Shown here piece by piece: positions 46,869-58,710 of a stretch of 64,000 nucleotides of DNA. The position numbers and the translations under genes were made by a program. Each line of letters begins with the position of its first letter. The stretch's first letter is position 1. The notes below the pieces were generated by a model. That model did no database searches and was not told where the DNA came from. It saw nothing but the letters and a program-made list of their open reading frames with translations. Origin of the DNA: Saturnia japonica (taxonomy: Eukaryota; Arthropoda; Insecta; Lepidoptera; Saturniidae); NCBI GenBank assembly GCA_033032175.1, contig CM065309.1:2232001-2296000 (forward strand). The letters run 5' to 3'.

Positions 46869-47064
46869 TTATTAAATATAGTAGTTTACAAATAATACAG
46901 TGAAACAAATACATTTGTGCCGGTGTTGCAACGTGTCTGACAAGCGCGGCGCACTCTACGGACCGGACACGCTATATACGGTCACTGATGACACACTGAT
47001 GTCAAAATCAACGTTCAATTTACACGTAGAGCTTTACAGAATAATATTGTATTGTAAAATCGAA

Positions 47065-47275
47065 CTACTTTTTAAATCGACTTTAAAAAAAGACGGAGGT
47101 TAGCAAATTCCAATTTATATATTTTTTTATGGATGTTCAGCCATAACTTATAAACCGATTTGTATGATTTTTTTTTTATAGGTAACTCAAGGATAGATCC
47201 ATTTTACTTTCATTGGTATTGGACCGTCAACTTCGAAGGTCTCTTCAAAATCATTGATGTAGGGTTTTTTTTTTA
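47065..47275 (+). repeat. Dispersed repeat, 3.46 kb family, copy at 47 kb
   Basis: cgactttaaaaaaagacgga, atggatgttcagccataact, aaaccgatttgtatg, cattggtattggaccgtcaa and cttcgaaggtctcttcaaaa match 3455-3690. Confidence 0.55.
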
Positions 47276-47690
47276 AAATTTTCTTGTTAATTGAAATTTT
47301 GCTACACGCTTAAACAAACTCACCCATAATGAATATTGAAAATAAATTTTAACTAAAAAAAACTAACTTTATATTTATTATGCACGGTAAATATTATTAA
47401 TTAATAAGATTTCTGATAATATTTTTGGGTTCCTAATTAACTAGTTTTTGTATATAATTGGGTTTCCGATATTTGGTTGTAAGTTTCCGTTTTACCATAG
47501 TTGTATTCAAAGCAACTTAGGTTGATTTCCAAAAAAAACTTGTGTACCTATACAATATTTAGAAAACATATAGACCTATTATAATATTTCGTGCCAAAAT
47601 TTGTATTTATAATTTTTAAAAGTAAAATATAAAAATGTTAAACATTTAAATAATAATATTGATTTATTACCAAAAAAAGTCATTTACAAA

Positions 47691-47860
47691 TTATACATTA
47701 TTTAAGATTACACATGTTGACAATAGGACAGATTCAGCTGGTGCTATATGGCGAGGCATTACCACATAACGCTTGATTTCCGTCTCCCACATACCATCAT
47801 TATTCATATTACGAGACTTTACTTCATTTTACGAGCGATTATCAGCTCGGCTCTCCACAT
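47691..47860 (-). pseudogene. Possible short exon or exon relic
   Basis: After an acceptor-like GCAATAACAG at about 47861 the minus strand reads a frame ending with NNDGMWETEIKRYVVMPRHI and then APAESVLLSTCVILNNV before a TAA. One in-frame stop lies about ten codons into this stretch. Composition is less AT-rich than the flanks. No homology recognised. It could be a decayed terminal exon, a mobile-element fragment or chance. Confidence 0.25.
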
Positions 47861-48429
47861 CTGTTATTGCAATAAATAGAGTCAAAAATAGTATTAAATA
47901 AATATTATAACTCATGTCAATTATTAATAATAATAAAGAAAACATGTCATAATTTACAATTACTTCGATTTTAAATTACTTATTAGATTATACGACCTAT
48001 AATATAATATAGATAATAAATAATCACTTATCGAGTGCACAGCAGGTATAAATTATATTATTAAAATTTATTTCGTGTTTTTCTAATAAAACTATTTAAA
48101 AGGACCTACTGAAACTACCTAAAAGTAAAAGAAACATTAATATTTAAAAACTTTCTTATTAATTGTTATTATAGCACAAGGGATAGAAGTATGTAGTATT
48201 TTTATTTAGTTAATACTTTTATTTTATGTAGAAATAATGTTAATTTTGTAAAATTTGGATATGCTTCGATGGGGTTGTCATACACCAATTATGAAGCCTC
48301 AATAAATATAAAAAAATATTAATGTCACTGGGCAATCGAATTTAGAAAGCGTGCGATATCGTATGACATTGCTAATCTGGTGCTAAGCGTAAAGAAAACA
48401 GGTGCATCTAACTAACAAACCGATATTTC

Positions 48430-48605
48430 CTAATGCCCATTTGGCTAGCTATTTGAATGTAGTCATTCAAGTTAAAAATCTGCCGGAAAACGTCTATAGG
48501 TGTGTTCCGGCAGCTGTACTTGAGAGGCGGTCTTCCACTAGACTTAGCGTGCTACCCATCTTGGGCTGAATTATCGCTAACATCAAATGAGATTGTTGTC
48601 GAGCG
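48430..48605 (+). repeat. tRNA-derived SINE (family M), 3' half
   Basis: cccatttggctagctattt, gtgtgttccggcagctgtac, ttccactagacttagcgtgc and catcaaatgagattgttgtc follow the order of the full copy at 40643-40925; the tRNA-related head is missing or diverged. Confidence 0.6.
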
Positions 48606-48949
48606 ATAAACCTATAAAGAATTAACCAAAAAATGAATTAAGTAATAACTCAATGAACATTATTCTAAAATTGTTGACATTATTAGTGTAACATAGTTGT
48701 ATATTATCGCGAACATAAGTCCTCCGTAGACTATAAATGGCTGGTTTATGCACGCTCATTAAAATACTAACAGTAGGCAAACAAAACGACCATAAACTGA
48801 TGATTTATCTCATAATATGGTCGTGGTCACTGCAATAGGTCGAATGTCTATTGTCTTTGTAAAGTTTGATACCTTAAAAGAATAAAGGCATATGTCAGAA
48901 CAAGTAGGTTATTTTGTCCATATGCAATATATTTTGCCTCTATTGTTAC

Positions 48950-49220
48950 GGCTTTTAGGTTAAGGTATGGAAACTTCCCATTAAGGAAATATGTATATCT
49001 TCTGAAGATACGTGACGAACCATTTTGCAACCAGTGTGGTTAGATTGATGATATCCATCATTTGTTCATAGAGTGTTCCAGAAATAATAACTATAGGATA
49101 ACTTTAACCAATAAATGTAAAATTAATGTCTTATTAAAATCACAGTATTCTGGTAGAACCGACTGGATTCTGGATGTTTCTAGAATTTTGTGTAATTATT
49201 ATAAGTTCTCTTTTTAATTA
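48950..49220 (+). mobile_element. LINE ORF2 C-terminal relic with Cys-His motif
   Basis: The plus strand reads RLRYGNFPLRKYVYLLKIRD, then EPFCNQCG, one stop, IDDIHHLFIECSRNN, and on to WILDVSRILCNYYKFSF and a stop. The C-x2-C...H-x4-C arrangement preceded by 'LR.G..PL..Y.....I.D.P.C..CG' is the end of many LINE ORF2 proteins (RNase H/zinc-knuckle region). A decayed 5'-truncated copy. Confidence 0.65.
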
Positions 49221-49892
49221 ATTAAGTCTTCTTCCCGAGAAATTGGTATAGTCCTATATAGTATTTATAGTTTATAGTTGACGTTTATATAGGTTGTAGG
49301 TATAAGTTATGATGGTACCTACTGACATATAGTTAATGATAGCAGTCTTTACGTATTTTAACTAATTTAGCTAATGTATGTGCCTAATTGAACACAAAGA
49401 ATATCTCATTTTGAAAACTTGTCAGTGGTTAATTGTGGTTGAAAGATTGTCTATTACTTGGTACTCTGTAGCCAATTTATCAGTGCGACCTAGTGATAAT
49501 AGTTTAACACAATATATATTACCTAGGTTACTCAAAATCATAACAGAAGCGCCACACTTATGTTCTATTATATCAAATATATATAGGCCATGTCTTCGCA
49601 TTGAAGTCCTTAAGCTGCGACACTATCTAAAATTCATTTTCCCCTTGAACTTTAACTGTTCGCTTTAAGTATACAACCGATAATCTCTTAAGATTCATTC
49701 ATGATTCGGTGTAGACAACAAAATGGGTAATAAAGAAAATAAAATTCATAACAGCTGAAATTATATCTAAAATGATAACAGTTTAACTGATAACGTACGG
49801 TCTTAAACTCTCTCGAGAATTTAAATTACCTTAATGACCTAGGTCTCGGACGTGACTTATCGCGATCTTTAATGTTTATTTACACGATGAAG

Positions 49893-50050
49893 CAATGATG
49901 GCTTAGTGATCTACCACTGTCACCGTGTCGATAGACGTGAGTTCGAATATGTGCAATGATCCTGAAATTTAGGTAAAGTATAATATCGTGATGAAACCAT
50001 AGCATGGTGGTGGGGCACTTTATAATGACACTATGAGTGGCTACCACCAT
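49893..50050 (+). repeat. tRNA-derived SINE (family M), degenerate head
   Basis: atgatggcttagtgatctac, gtgtcgatagacgtgagttc (B box gagttcgaat), gcaatgatcctgaaatt and cgtgatgaaaccatagcatg follow the head of the family. Confidence 0.55.
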
Positions 50051-50237
50051 CAAGTTTATTGAGAGCTCATTACTGATTTGTCAGACGGCGAGTTCAAGGT
50101 CCATGTTAAGCAGGTTTAGCTGTCAATATGTTATCATAGGGTGGATTAATATGTGAAGGATAGTTTTTATTTACTTTGTTTATCCACTAAATTATTAATA
50201 TGGTTAATAACAGTTAAAAACAGTGAAAAAAGGAAAA

Positions 50238-50345
50238 CCCGATCAAGTTTCTTTCCGGTTTTACTAGATGACTCGGATGTTTTCCGAATCAGTAGTAGTG
50301 TTTTGACGTTTATACGTGCCTTCTTAGCGCCTAAATTGTATTAAG
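50238..50345 (+). repeat. Dispersed repeat, 'cccgatcgagtttcttctcgg' family
   Basis: cccgatcaagtttctttccg, gatgttttccgaatcagtag, tagtgttttgacg and cttagcgcctaaattgtatt; same strand and order as 33436-33545. Confidence 0.5.
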
Positions 50346-50554
50346 TTTTTTTTATTTGAATACCTACGAGCCTCGCTTTCTTGTATAATGTAGCTCACTA
50401 TAGTTAAATGAATTTTGTAATCGATTCAGTAGTTCTTGAGATTACCCTCACACCTCTACTTACAAGCTTTACACCTCTTTATAATATAGGTTTGAAATCT
50501 TCAGAAATTTCACCATTCAATTAGGTAAAAGCGGTTTTTTATAAAACTAAGGTA

Positions 50555-50790
50555 GCAAAAAAAGGACACGGTCCGCCTAATGGTAAACAGTTAACGCAAA
50601 ATATAGACGCTAGTAATGCTATAGGAATCACCAGCACTTTGCCATCCTTGAACCCACCTCGAGGAGCTCTGGAAACCCTTCTCTTTTCAGGAACACAATA
50701 CAAGGTTTTTGGGCTGCGATCTTCTATACCTAGAATTCCACGAGTCAGACTGCCCTAAGTTGAAATAAATCTCCAAATAAATTACATGTG
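50555..50790 (+). repeat. Dispersed repeat, 'agctctggaaaccct' family, copy 3
   Basis: aaggtagcaaaaaaaggaca, accagcactttgccatcctt, gaggagctctggaaaccctt, caggaacacaatacaaggtt and agtcagactgccctaagttg follow the order of 45885-46125. Confidence 0.55.
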
Positions 50791-51398
50791 GTAGAACCTC
50801 TTCTCAAGGGTTTGGATGAAATTCGGCTCACATAGCGTACTTTTTATTCCGGTAAACATATAATTCTGATATCCACTTAGACTAAGTCGCGGGCAGAAGC
50901 TAGTAAACAATAATTTACTAATAATAGTAGATTATAATTTCATGTAATATTTTAGATATTAGGTAATTACTTAGTTTAAGTTTTATAAACTGAAAATTAA
51001 GAATGTTATAAAAAAATAAAAAATCTCAAGAATTTGATCATAAATTTAAAAGGCTTAATTGCATAAATCTTTATTATTATCATCGAAAAACTCGTTTCAA
51101 ACCATATGTATGGCAATATACATAAATTAAAAGAGACAAAAGATATTTTTGACGGTGTCCTTGACTTTTCAGATGCTCTTACATAATTACGCATTTTTAA
51201 AACAACATCCGCCTCGCTCCGGTATTTGTCCGGATAAAACCGAAGATCCGGGTTAATATAGCCTTTTTCGTTTAATTTTGAACTGTGGAAACCCTGCCTA
51301 TTGTAATAGGCAATCGGATATTAATTACAAAAAAAAAATGGACTTCTTGTAGTTGAAAATAATATACCTAATTTTATAATCTTCGTTCAATCAATTTG

Positions 51399-51430
<32 letters not shown>

Positions 51431-51431
51431 T
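51399..51431. repeat. (AT)n microsatellite
   Basis: Uninterrupted AT repeat of about 13 units after gtatataat. Adjacent sequence is not obviously the same as the TA-bearing repeat at 62.7 kb. Confidence 0.8.
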
Positions 51432-51921
51432 AGTGTACTACATAATTTTAGATATTAAAACATAGTAGAAAGTAGGAGAAAGCAGTAGAAAAGTCAGCGA
51501 TTTGCACGTTTGCCCAATTGACGACAGTCTGTTGTTGTCCAAGCGAACGAAGTCACGGGCACAGCTAGTTAATAAATAAGATGAAATATTTTTTGATGTT
51601 CTACATGTCAAACGAAACACCAATAACAGCTCATGACGTCATTCGTGTGTAAGCGAACGTTACCCAATTGGTGCGTTCAGCTATCATGTCTTGTTTACTT
51701 GTAATTTTCTGCGATTATTTAGTACTGACTCGGCGTATGACGTCACGGCTGCGTGCCCTAAGCGCTCGCCCTAAGCTTACACTGAATTTTTTTTTTTTGG
51801 TGCAAGTCGCCCTTAAAGTACTTTTCATGCGCTATTTATGTGAAATAATTTTTTTCTTGGAATTATAAATCCTGAATGATTAAGAGTGAACGATCGAATA
51901 TTAATTGTCCGGTTACATATT

Positions 51922-51995
51922 ATTTCTATGGGGGTTATTTCACGTCACGATCTATCGTACCCGATTCCCGGGGGAAGGGCAGGGGGGGGCTTTGG
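51922..51995. repeat. Left arm of inverted repeat bracketing a LINE
   Basis: About 74 bases (gggggttatttcac, ctatcgtacccgattccc, gggaagggcaggggggggct) that match the reverse complement of 53301-53370 at roughly 80% by eye. It ends directly where LINE-coding sequence begins. Confidence 0.75.
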
Positions 51996-53300
51996 CCGCA
52001 GGATCGAGCGTTGCTATTTGCTCGATTCCGCGGCCAAGACCCCCAAAAACTCAAGGACAATCCCCTTGAACTCTTCGGTAATCCGATCCCCTGGGTAAAG
52101 GCGACCAAATATCTAGGTGTAACTCTAGATAGCAGACTCTCCTTTATACGTCACATCAATCTAGTTAGGAAAAGGGCCTCCTGGACCCTCGCCCGATTGC
52201 ATCCCCTATTATGTGCTGCAAGCAAAATGTCCACGAGACACAAGCTTACGCTCTACAAGATGTGTATCCGTCCGATCATGACATACAGCTGCGTTGCGTT
52301 CGCACATATGTCAAGTCATAACTGGGAACGCTTACAAGCCATCCAGAACAAGTTTCTTCACCGCCTTACCGGTGCCCCCTGGTTTGTTCGTATGGAGGAT
52401 CTCCATAGAGATATGGACCTTCCCTCGATACATGCATATGCCAAACACCTTTCTCGCTCGTATTTCGACACCGCGTCGAACCACGCGAACCCCTTAATAA
52501 AAGCGGCAGCTTCTTATGTTCCCGACCCCAACGCCTGCCGGAGAAAACGCCGGCCGCGTAATATATTCACTGACCCGCCCGACCAAACCGAAAAAGCTAA
52601 CGCGTTCTACGCCGACACCGTCTCTCCAAACAGAGCGTGCCACCGCCCACGCCCGCGTAACCACCGTTCTCTCCGCAGAGGACGGGCGGTCAACTTCGCT
52701 CCCGCACACACCGTCACGTCCACCCTCTCTAGCGGCAACCCAAGCCTAGGTCCGTTCCTCGGTGTGAAGCCCTTGGGTCAGGCAGCCGCCCGCGCGATAC
52801 AAAGTGACACTATACGTGCAACACTTAGTTACCCACACACAACATTACACACGTATGAACACACACACGTGCACACCACACAGGTACATAGGTTCTGTAA
52901 GGGACCTTTTTTTTTCTTTTTTTTGCGCTAGTTAGACTAATGCGCTAGTTAGTGTAGAAACACCATTCCGAGTAACAAATACACATACGCATGGTCCACT
53001 CCTTCCTCCCAGGAGGAGGGGAACGTGCATATGAGTATATATTAGTTAGCTCGAATTCTCATAAGATTAGGGAATTAGCTAGATCGCGACTTTTTCGCAT
53101 TCGCGACGACCGCCCGAGCCGAGGTTCGGCCACTCTGGCACCCTCGTGCGGGTCGTCACAAACTTTCGCGGCGGAGTGCCCTAAGCGCTCGCCCCCAAGT
53201 CCGGTGAAGCTGTAAAAGCCGCAGCGGCTCTGTTTGACGATAGGGCCCCTAAGGCTAACAGTGTAGTCAGTTCAAAAAAAAAAAAAAAAAAAAAAAAAAC
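51996..53300 (+). mobile_element. 5'-truncated Jockey-like LINE with intact reading frame and A27 tail
   Basis: The frame is open from 51876 to 52931. From about 52000 it encodes the C-terminal part of a non-LTR reverse transcriptase: DRALLFARF, WVKATKYLGVTLDSRLSFIR, KLTLYKMCIRPIMTYSCVAF, WERLQAIQNKFLHRLTGAPW and LHRDMDLPSIHAYAKHLSRS. It ends in an Arg/Pro-rich tail. The catalytic Y-x-D-D region and everything upstream are absent. The 3'UTR includes ccggtgaagctgtaaaagcc and gtagtcag before an uninterrupted A27 (53274-53300). The frame has no stop and the A tail is pure, so insertion is recent. Far more G+C-rich than its surroundings. The same family supplies the scrap at 20469-20545. Confidence 0.88.
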
Positions 53301-53370
53301 CAAGACCCCCTGCCCTCCCTCTGGAAATCGGGTACGGTAGATTGGACGGTGAAATAACCCCTTACAAATG
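53301..53370. repeat. Right arm of inverted repeat bracketing the LINE
   Basis: Starts immediately after the poly(A) run with ccaagaccccctgccctccc, then atcgggtacggtagattgg and gtgaaataacccctta. It is the reverse complement of the block at 51922-51995. A target-site duplication would be direct, so this is not one. Confidence 0.75.
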
Positions 53371-53436
53371 GCAAGCATTTGATTTTACAACACCAAAAAC
53401 ACGTGTTCCAATACAAAAATAACAAGTGTTTGTTTA

Positions 53437-53490
53437 TAGTTTTCAGTTTTCACTTCTATCGGCAGTCCTCGTGACTGCTTTTTATTTCAA
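53437..53490 (+). repeat. Short dispersed repeat, second copy at 56862-56915
   Basis: tatagttttcagttttcact, tctatcggcagtcctcgtga and ctgctttttatttc, against tatagttttaagatttcact, tctgtccgcagtcctcgtga and ctgctttgtctttt at 56862. Non-coding. Confidence 0.5.
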
Positions 53491-54134
53491 AATTATCCGT
53501 CATACCTTTTCTGCCTAATTTTATACGACTCATTTTTCTCGTTAACTCTTAAATTTATATAACATTTAATACTTTATATTTACTTCTCCTATGGGGCTTG
53601 TACATCTGTTACATCTGGTACAGAAGCATCGTTAAAATTTACATAAAAAACATAGTTTAAAAATGATCGATTCGTGAGTATAACAAAATAATATTCGAAG
53701 AAATAAATACCTTTACCATTTACATAGCGGATGAGAAATGTCAGTCGTGACTCTTCTTATCGGTTGGTATAGCTACACATAAACGTCTCGTCTAGGATCT
53801 GAATGATTGAATGCTATTTTTTACCAAAGTATAAGTTTCGTCGACTTCGACTCTATTTATGAATATTAATTTATTGTGTGTATTTATTTATTGAGGGAAA
53901 AATCGAACTGATAGTTTATTGTTTTTTGGTAACCAATATATTCACTAGACAGGAAATTTGGACCAAAAATATTATCACGATTTTGAAGAACTTTAATTAA
54001 TTGCGGAACGTGGTCGTCATAACATACAGTAACTAACGTGATTATTTGCGCAAACATAAATCTACGAAAGGGTAAATGACAGATATATTTATATGTCTAC
54101 ATTCTTTATGATTCAGCGTTTGGTCACAATTCCC

Positions 54135-54665
54135 ATTGATGATAAGTGACGGTTTGGACTAACACACCAGCCTAGACCTTGGACCTGCTCTCAAAAGTAG
54201 CTACCTGAACACATCTGTAGGTCTTTGGTGACGAATTTTTGGAGCTTACTCCTTAAGAAGTGATTTTCATATATGAACCTAGGTATGTAAATTTTATGAG
54301 GCGTGTTTACAAATACGTTAACTCAAAACGTTATGTTTTCTGTCAAAAGGTCATTACTCTTTAGTTAGGTAATATCAGATTTATTCGCCATCTAGTAACG
54401 AATGCACTTATTATTTTACTCTTTTGATTACTTCATTTATACGTAGAGTTTTGTTTATTTTTTATTCTAGTTGCTGAAAGATGGCGCAATTTATATTATT
54501 ATTATTTTATATTAATCGTAACATGATATTAACTCCATTCATTGCAATCATTCATTCATACATACACACTCGTGTATGGTGTGTATTTCAAAGTATCCTA
54601 CCGCCATGCTTCATCATAATAATTCCTCATCATGATGTTTTCCTTCACCGATAGCTCAGGCTCAT
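54135..54665 (-). repeat. tRNA-derived SINE (family M), split by about 350 bp
   Basis: The 3' half at about 54135-54240 (gatgataagtgacggtttgg, ctctcaaaagtagctacctg, acatctgtaggtctttggtg) and the 5' half at about 54592-54665 (cctaccgccatgcttcatca, ttttccttcaccgatagctc) are in the same orientation. They are separated by unrelated AT-rich sequence, consistent with a later insertion. Confidence 0.5.
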
Positions 54666-55204
54666 TATAATTAGATATATAAAACAATAAAAACAAAGTT
54701 TCCTTTGATTTATATAGACACGGATTACATTATCATCGTCTCATAAAATCTGATGTAAAAATACTAAACCGGTGTAATAATTTTTAAGCACCTGCTTAAA
54801 ACAGATTTTATTCTTTTAATATCAAGACGTGTTATTTTTTTTTTTTAACTGAATATTTCTTTCTTGAATCAAGTTTTAAATTTGATAATATTAAAAGATC
54901 ACTCGGTCAGTACTTTAAGAAGAAAGTAAAAGGCGTTACAAGCATATGGGTTACATAATATTTAGGCATCCGTGCCATGTTGACCCCCAAACTTGACCCC
55001 GGAACGCCCATTGCGATGACCAATACAATTATATTGTTTTTTTTTTCGTTCAGATTATATCTTTTTAAGTTACTGGAATGAAAGCATTCACTGAAAAATT
55101 CCTTTCTATACACATAATAAAATTGAAGTGTCTTTAAGTAATGTCAAACTAAATAACTGCTTTTCACTAAATGCACATAAACCCCTTTTTTAATTTTTGT
55201 ATCT

Positions 55205-55640
55205 TCTATCTGTTTGTTTGTTTGTTTGTTTCGGGTAATCTTCGTAAAGGTTGAACCGATTTTGACAGGACTGTCACCAGTGACTATTTGCCAGTGCAGA
55301 TAGCTGATCTTATAAGGAGTAATTTAAGCAAATTTTTTTTTGGAAAATGAATTAGTTTTCCGGGCAATTAAAAAAACCTGGTCATGGTGAATCAATACGA
55401 ACGGTTATATGGTTTACGCTGAGTAAACCATAAGAGATATATCAAATTAATGTACCACATAACTATAGACATTCAAAAGATCTACAAAAAAATTGCGAGA
55501 GTATATGTCTATCTTCTAAGGAACACCGACAATAAGCGTTTTTTAACCGGGAGTGGGAGAGAAAAATTCACGCGTGTATTTTGTCATTCTGTAGGCCACG
55601 TGAACGAAGCCTCGGGCACAGCTAGTGTGAAAATAAATTT
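55205..55640 (+). repeat. Dispersed repeat with (TGTT)n head and 'cgggcacagctagt' end
   Basis: gtttgtttgtttgtttgttt, aaccgattttgacaggactg and tggtttacgctgagtaaacc, and near 55600 cacgtgaacgaagcctcggg followed by cacagctagt. The left part is shared with 41105-41400. The terminal motif recurs as isolated ends at about 45480 (inverted), 51545 and 60030. Confidence 0.5.
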
Positions 55641-56104
55641 GCTTAGAGTTCGATTTGGTAAAATTTATGGGAATATTTTCTCTAAATTATGGGAATCTTA
55701 GGACCACTTTGTAATAGACTAGAGTTGATGATGGCAACACAAAATTCTAGTTTATTTTTGTTTTCAGCATTCGTCAGTTTCTTCCAACCTGCGGTAAAAT
55801 AATTCGCCAGGGAAAAACATACTGTAAAATTTGGCAGCGCGTTATTTGATTTTATTTATAACTTTTTTTTGTAGAAAATTAGAGACCAAAGGCGATGACC
55901 GTTCAGAGGTTCGCATTTATTCACAACTATCGTTATATCAGAATACCATGAATAATTGCTAGAGATTTAATGGGGAAATGGTTGAATAGAATAAATATTA
56001 CATTTCTGTTACGTAAATATTTATAATGTGTACAAAACGCGATATCTTAAAAAAAGCGTTATTGATACCAACTGAGCAAGAAGCTTATTTTTTTAACAAT
56101 TAAT

Positions 56105-56425
56105 TTGGCAAACAAGCGTACAGCCCGCATGATAATAAGCGATCGAAAGATACGCTTGACCTTAATCTCACCCGATGTTAAGTGAGACACTAAGCCTAGT
56201 AGAAGACTAGCCCTCAAGTGCATCAACCGGAACACACCCGTAGATGCTCGGTGACAGATTTTCAAGATGAGACTGGTAGCTAGCCAGGCGGGTATTAGAA
56301 AAAAGCCCTACCGCCATGCTATGGTTTCATCATGATTTTTTTTCACTGAAAGTTCAAGCACAATGCAGGGATTCGAACTCACGTCGATCGATGCAACGTC
56401 CGTACACGCCATCAATGAGACATGA
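56105..56425 (-). repeat. tRNA-derived SINE (family M), near full length
   Basis: Minus-strand order: tggcgtgtacggacg.., B box gtgagttcgaatccctgca, atgatgaaaccatagcatgg, gggcttttttctaatacccg, ctggctagctaccag, gagcatctacgggtgtgttc, tagtcttctactaggcttag and tcacttaacatcgggtgag. Confidence 0.65.
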
Positions 56426-57239
56426 TTACTTCAAAATTTGTACGTAGACAAAAAGATAGACGTCGGGAGTGAATCCCATTCCATAGCCGTTCACTTCTAA
56501 TTGAAGAACCAAAACGCAAATAACTGTGTTAAATATTTATAAAAATGTTAATGCGCTTAAATTAGTAGACCTTTAAAATTCATAAGCCGATTACATTTAA
56601 ATTGTTTTAAGTTTAAGATAAATTTACGGTTATCTACTTTAATAAAAAGCATATTTCTAAGTATATTAACGTAACATTTATTATTTAAATTGAAGTGAAA
56701 ACTTTTTTAAGGATGTTTGGTTAGGGAGCTTATTTATGTAAGTCGTCATTGACATGGTCACATGACGTGTTATCGATAAACGGAGACTTCGTAGCAATAT
56801 ATCCCAAAAATAATTTAAAATAAACAATTAATTTAGATATACAAAATAGCAACTGTTTCTTTATAGTTTTAAGATTTCACTTCTGTCCGCAGTCCTCGTG
56901 ACTGCTTTGTCTTTTTTTTTTGTTTAAGTTATTTTAAATACTATGTTATTTACATCAGGATTTGCGGAACTAATATTTTTATACACGCTCAACAGAATGC
57001 AGTAACTGACGGTAAGCACATTACCGTCAATAAAAAATGGCGACCACCACAAAGCAGGATTTATTAATCATTATAATCACACTATCCTGTAAGACCTTTA
57101 CACATTTCGCTTAAATATTTTGAAATTTCAAGAATGAAGTGACTCACGTGATATGTTAGGTGCGATATGACTCTACAGCTTCATGGTAAGCATATATTAA
57201 TAACCTGAGAATTGCCACTGATAAATCTTAAGAGGCATC

Positions 57240-57500
57240 CTATTTTTACCCGATTGCGAAAAAGGAGGCTTATATTTTTCGAGCGTATGTATGTATGTAT
57301 ATTTAGTTCTTTAGCACGCTGTGTACCCTAAACAATTTGATAGATTTTAGCATACGAGGTGTCGTTAGGTTCGTCTTAATTGTGGGAGTGACATAGGCCC
57401 TATAATATGTAAGTATTGTGTCTAGGATTTTTTTGGTAAACTTTTTTGTTGCAGTCGCGTTTTTTGATTCCTTTTTTACCTTGTTAAATCCCGATTTAAG
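57240..57500 (+). repeat. Dispersed repeat family H, copy at 57 kb
   Basis: cccgattgcgaaaaaggagg, ttttcgagcgtatgtatgta, taccctaaacaatttgatag, gttcgtcttaattgtgggag and tgacataggccctataatat match 60405-60655. Confidence 0.6.
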
Positions 57501-58100
57501 CCACTTCAAAATGCATGCTTCAAACCACCCTTTCAAGCTGTATGTGGTCTATCACACAGTTTTAACAATTTTATTAAGTAGATAATTCAATATCACAGAC
57601 CTCCAATAATTTCAAATTCATTGCTCGAACTATATGTATATATAAATGTTAAAATAATGATGACTTCACTCACATAAAGACAAATAGATTCGACCCGTTT
57701 TAAAATACATCGAATCGCAATCTTTATGTATTGTATAAGTCCTACATCCGCAATTTTATACAGTTCGGCATTTATATTATTATGTAATTTTTTTTTTTCG
57801 TTATTCACGCTAATAGAACTTAATTGGTACACAAAAGTTTTAACATTAAAATCCGGGAAATAAAACTAAAATTCGAGGTAAATCAATTCCGGGATTTGTG
57901 CTGCTAATTTTGTTTCAATATTCTACTCGTTTTTAATAGAATTACTCAATAAATATCGAAGGATTTCATTTTCAATATTTTGGTTGTTCCGTAGTGTTCC
58001 GTATACAAGCTAGCTACCTTAGTTGTAAAGTTATTATTCGTAACTTCTCACGGCCTCTATTGTAAATAAAGGAAGATATGAAGATATGTATTGTTAATTG

Positions 58101-58237
58101 CTAGCGTGCACCAGTGACTTTTGTCACTGTGTTTATTTCGTCACCCTTGTCCAGTCCTATAAATATAATGTTTCATCTATAGAATTGACAAGAGCAACAA
58201 AACAGTCACTGGGACAAAAGTTACCCGTGCGCGCGTA
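58101..58237. other. Foldback (hairpin) element
   Basis: The left half (ctagcgtgcaccagtgactt, ttgtcactgtgttt) is the imperfect reverse complement of the right half (aaacagtcactgggacaaaa, gttacccgtgcgcgcg), with a centre around ctataaatataatg. It reads as one roughly 137-base hairpin, MITE-like or a structured transcript. No coding content. Confidence 0.55.
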
Positions 58238-58329
58238 CTATATGATTCCAACCAGATGATTTTTTAATTACTTCTTATTTCTCTTTTTATTCTTTGGGTT
58301 TTGGGCTTATCGTTATGTAAACTTTTAAA

Positions 58330-58710
58330 GAATCCCATTGACTAACAGTTGGCCTGCAGATATAAGCCTGTCAGTTAATCGTAACAGATCACACACTGAC
58401 AGTTTATTTTAAGGTTTTAGAGTAATGGCTTAAGCCAACTTCTAGAGTGTGCACTCACCGACACGAGTCTCAGTCGACAGGTATCGGCCGGACAGTCCGT
58501 TACCTCAAGACCAAACCAAACATACACTTGCAGTTACCGGTATACTATGTGAACTGACGACCTGCTGAAGTATTTGCGACTATCGCCTTCTGGCAGGGTG
58601 CGTGAACATCGACAATTAACAGAGCTGATATTCGACCATTGCCGGCTAGAAAAAATGAGTGGTCTATACTGACAATACACGGAAGACTGCCGGCCAACTT
58701 TTAGTCAGTT
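58330..58710. mobile_element. Putative small TIR element (MITE-like)
   Basis: ttgactaacagttggcctgc followed by ag (about 58340-58361) is matched by the reverse complement of gactgccggccaacttttag, tcagt (about 58682-58706). The 320 bases between are markedly more G+C-rich than the flanks and non-coding. Target-site duplication not resolved. Another copy was not found in the window. Confidence 0.45.

Noticed and set aside
49378..49668. 96-codon plus-strand frame downstream of the LINE relic
   Set aside because: No similarity recognised and AT-driven composition; probably chance or degraded element sequence.
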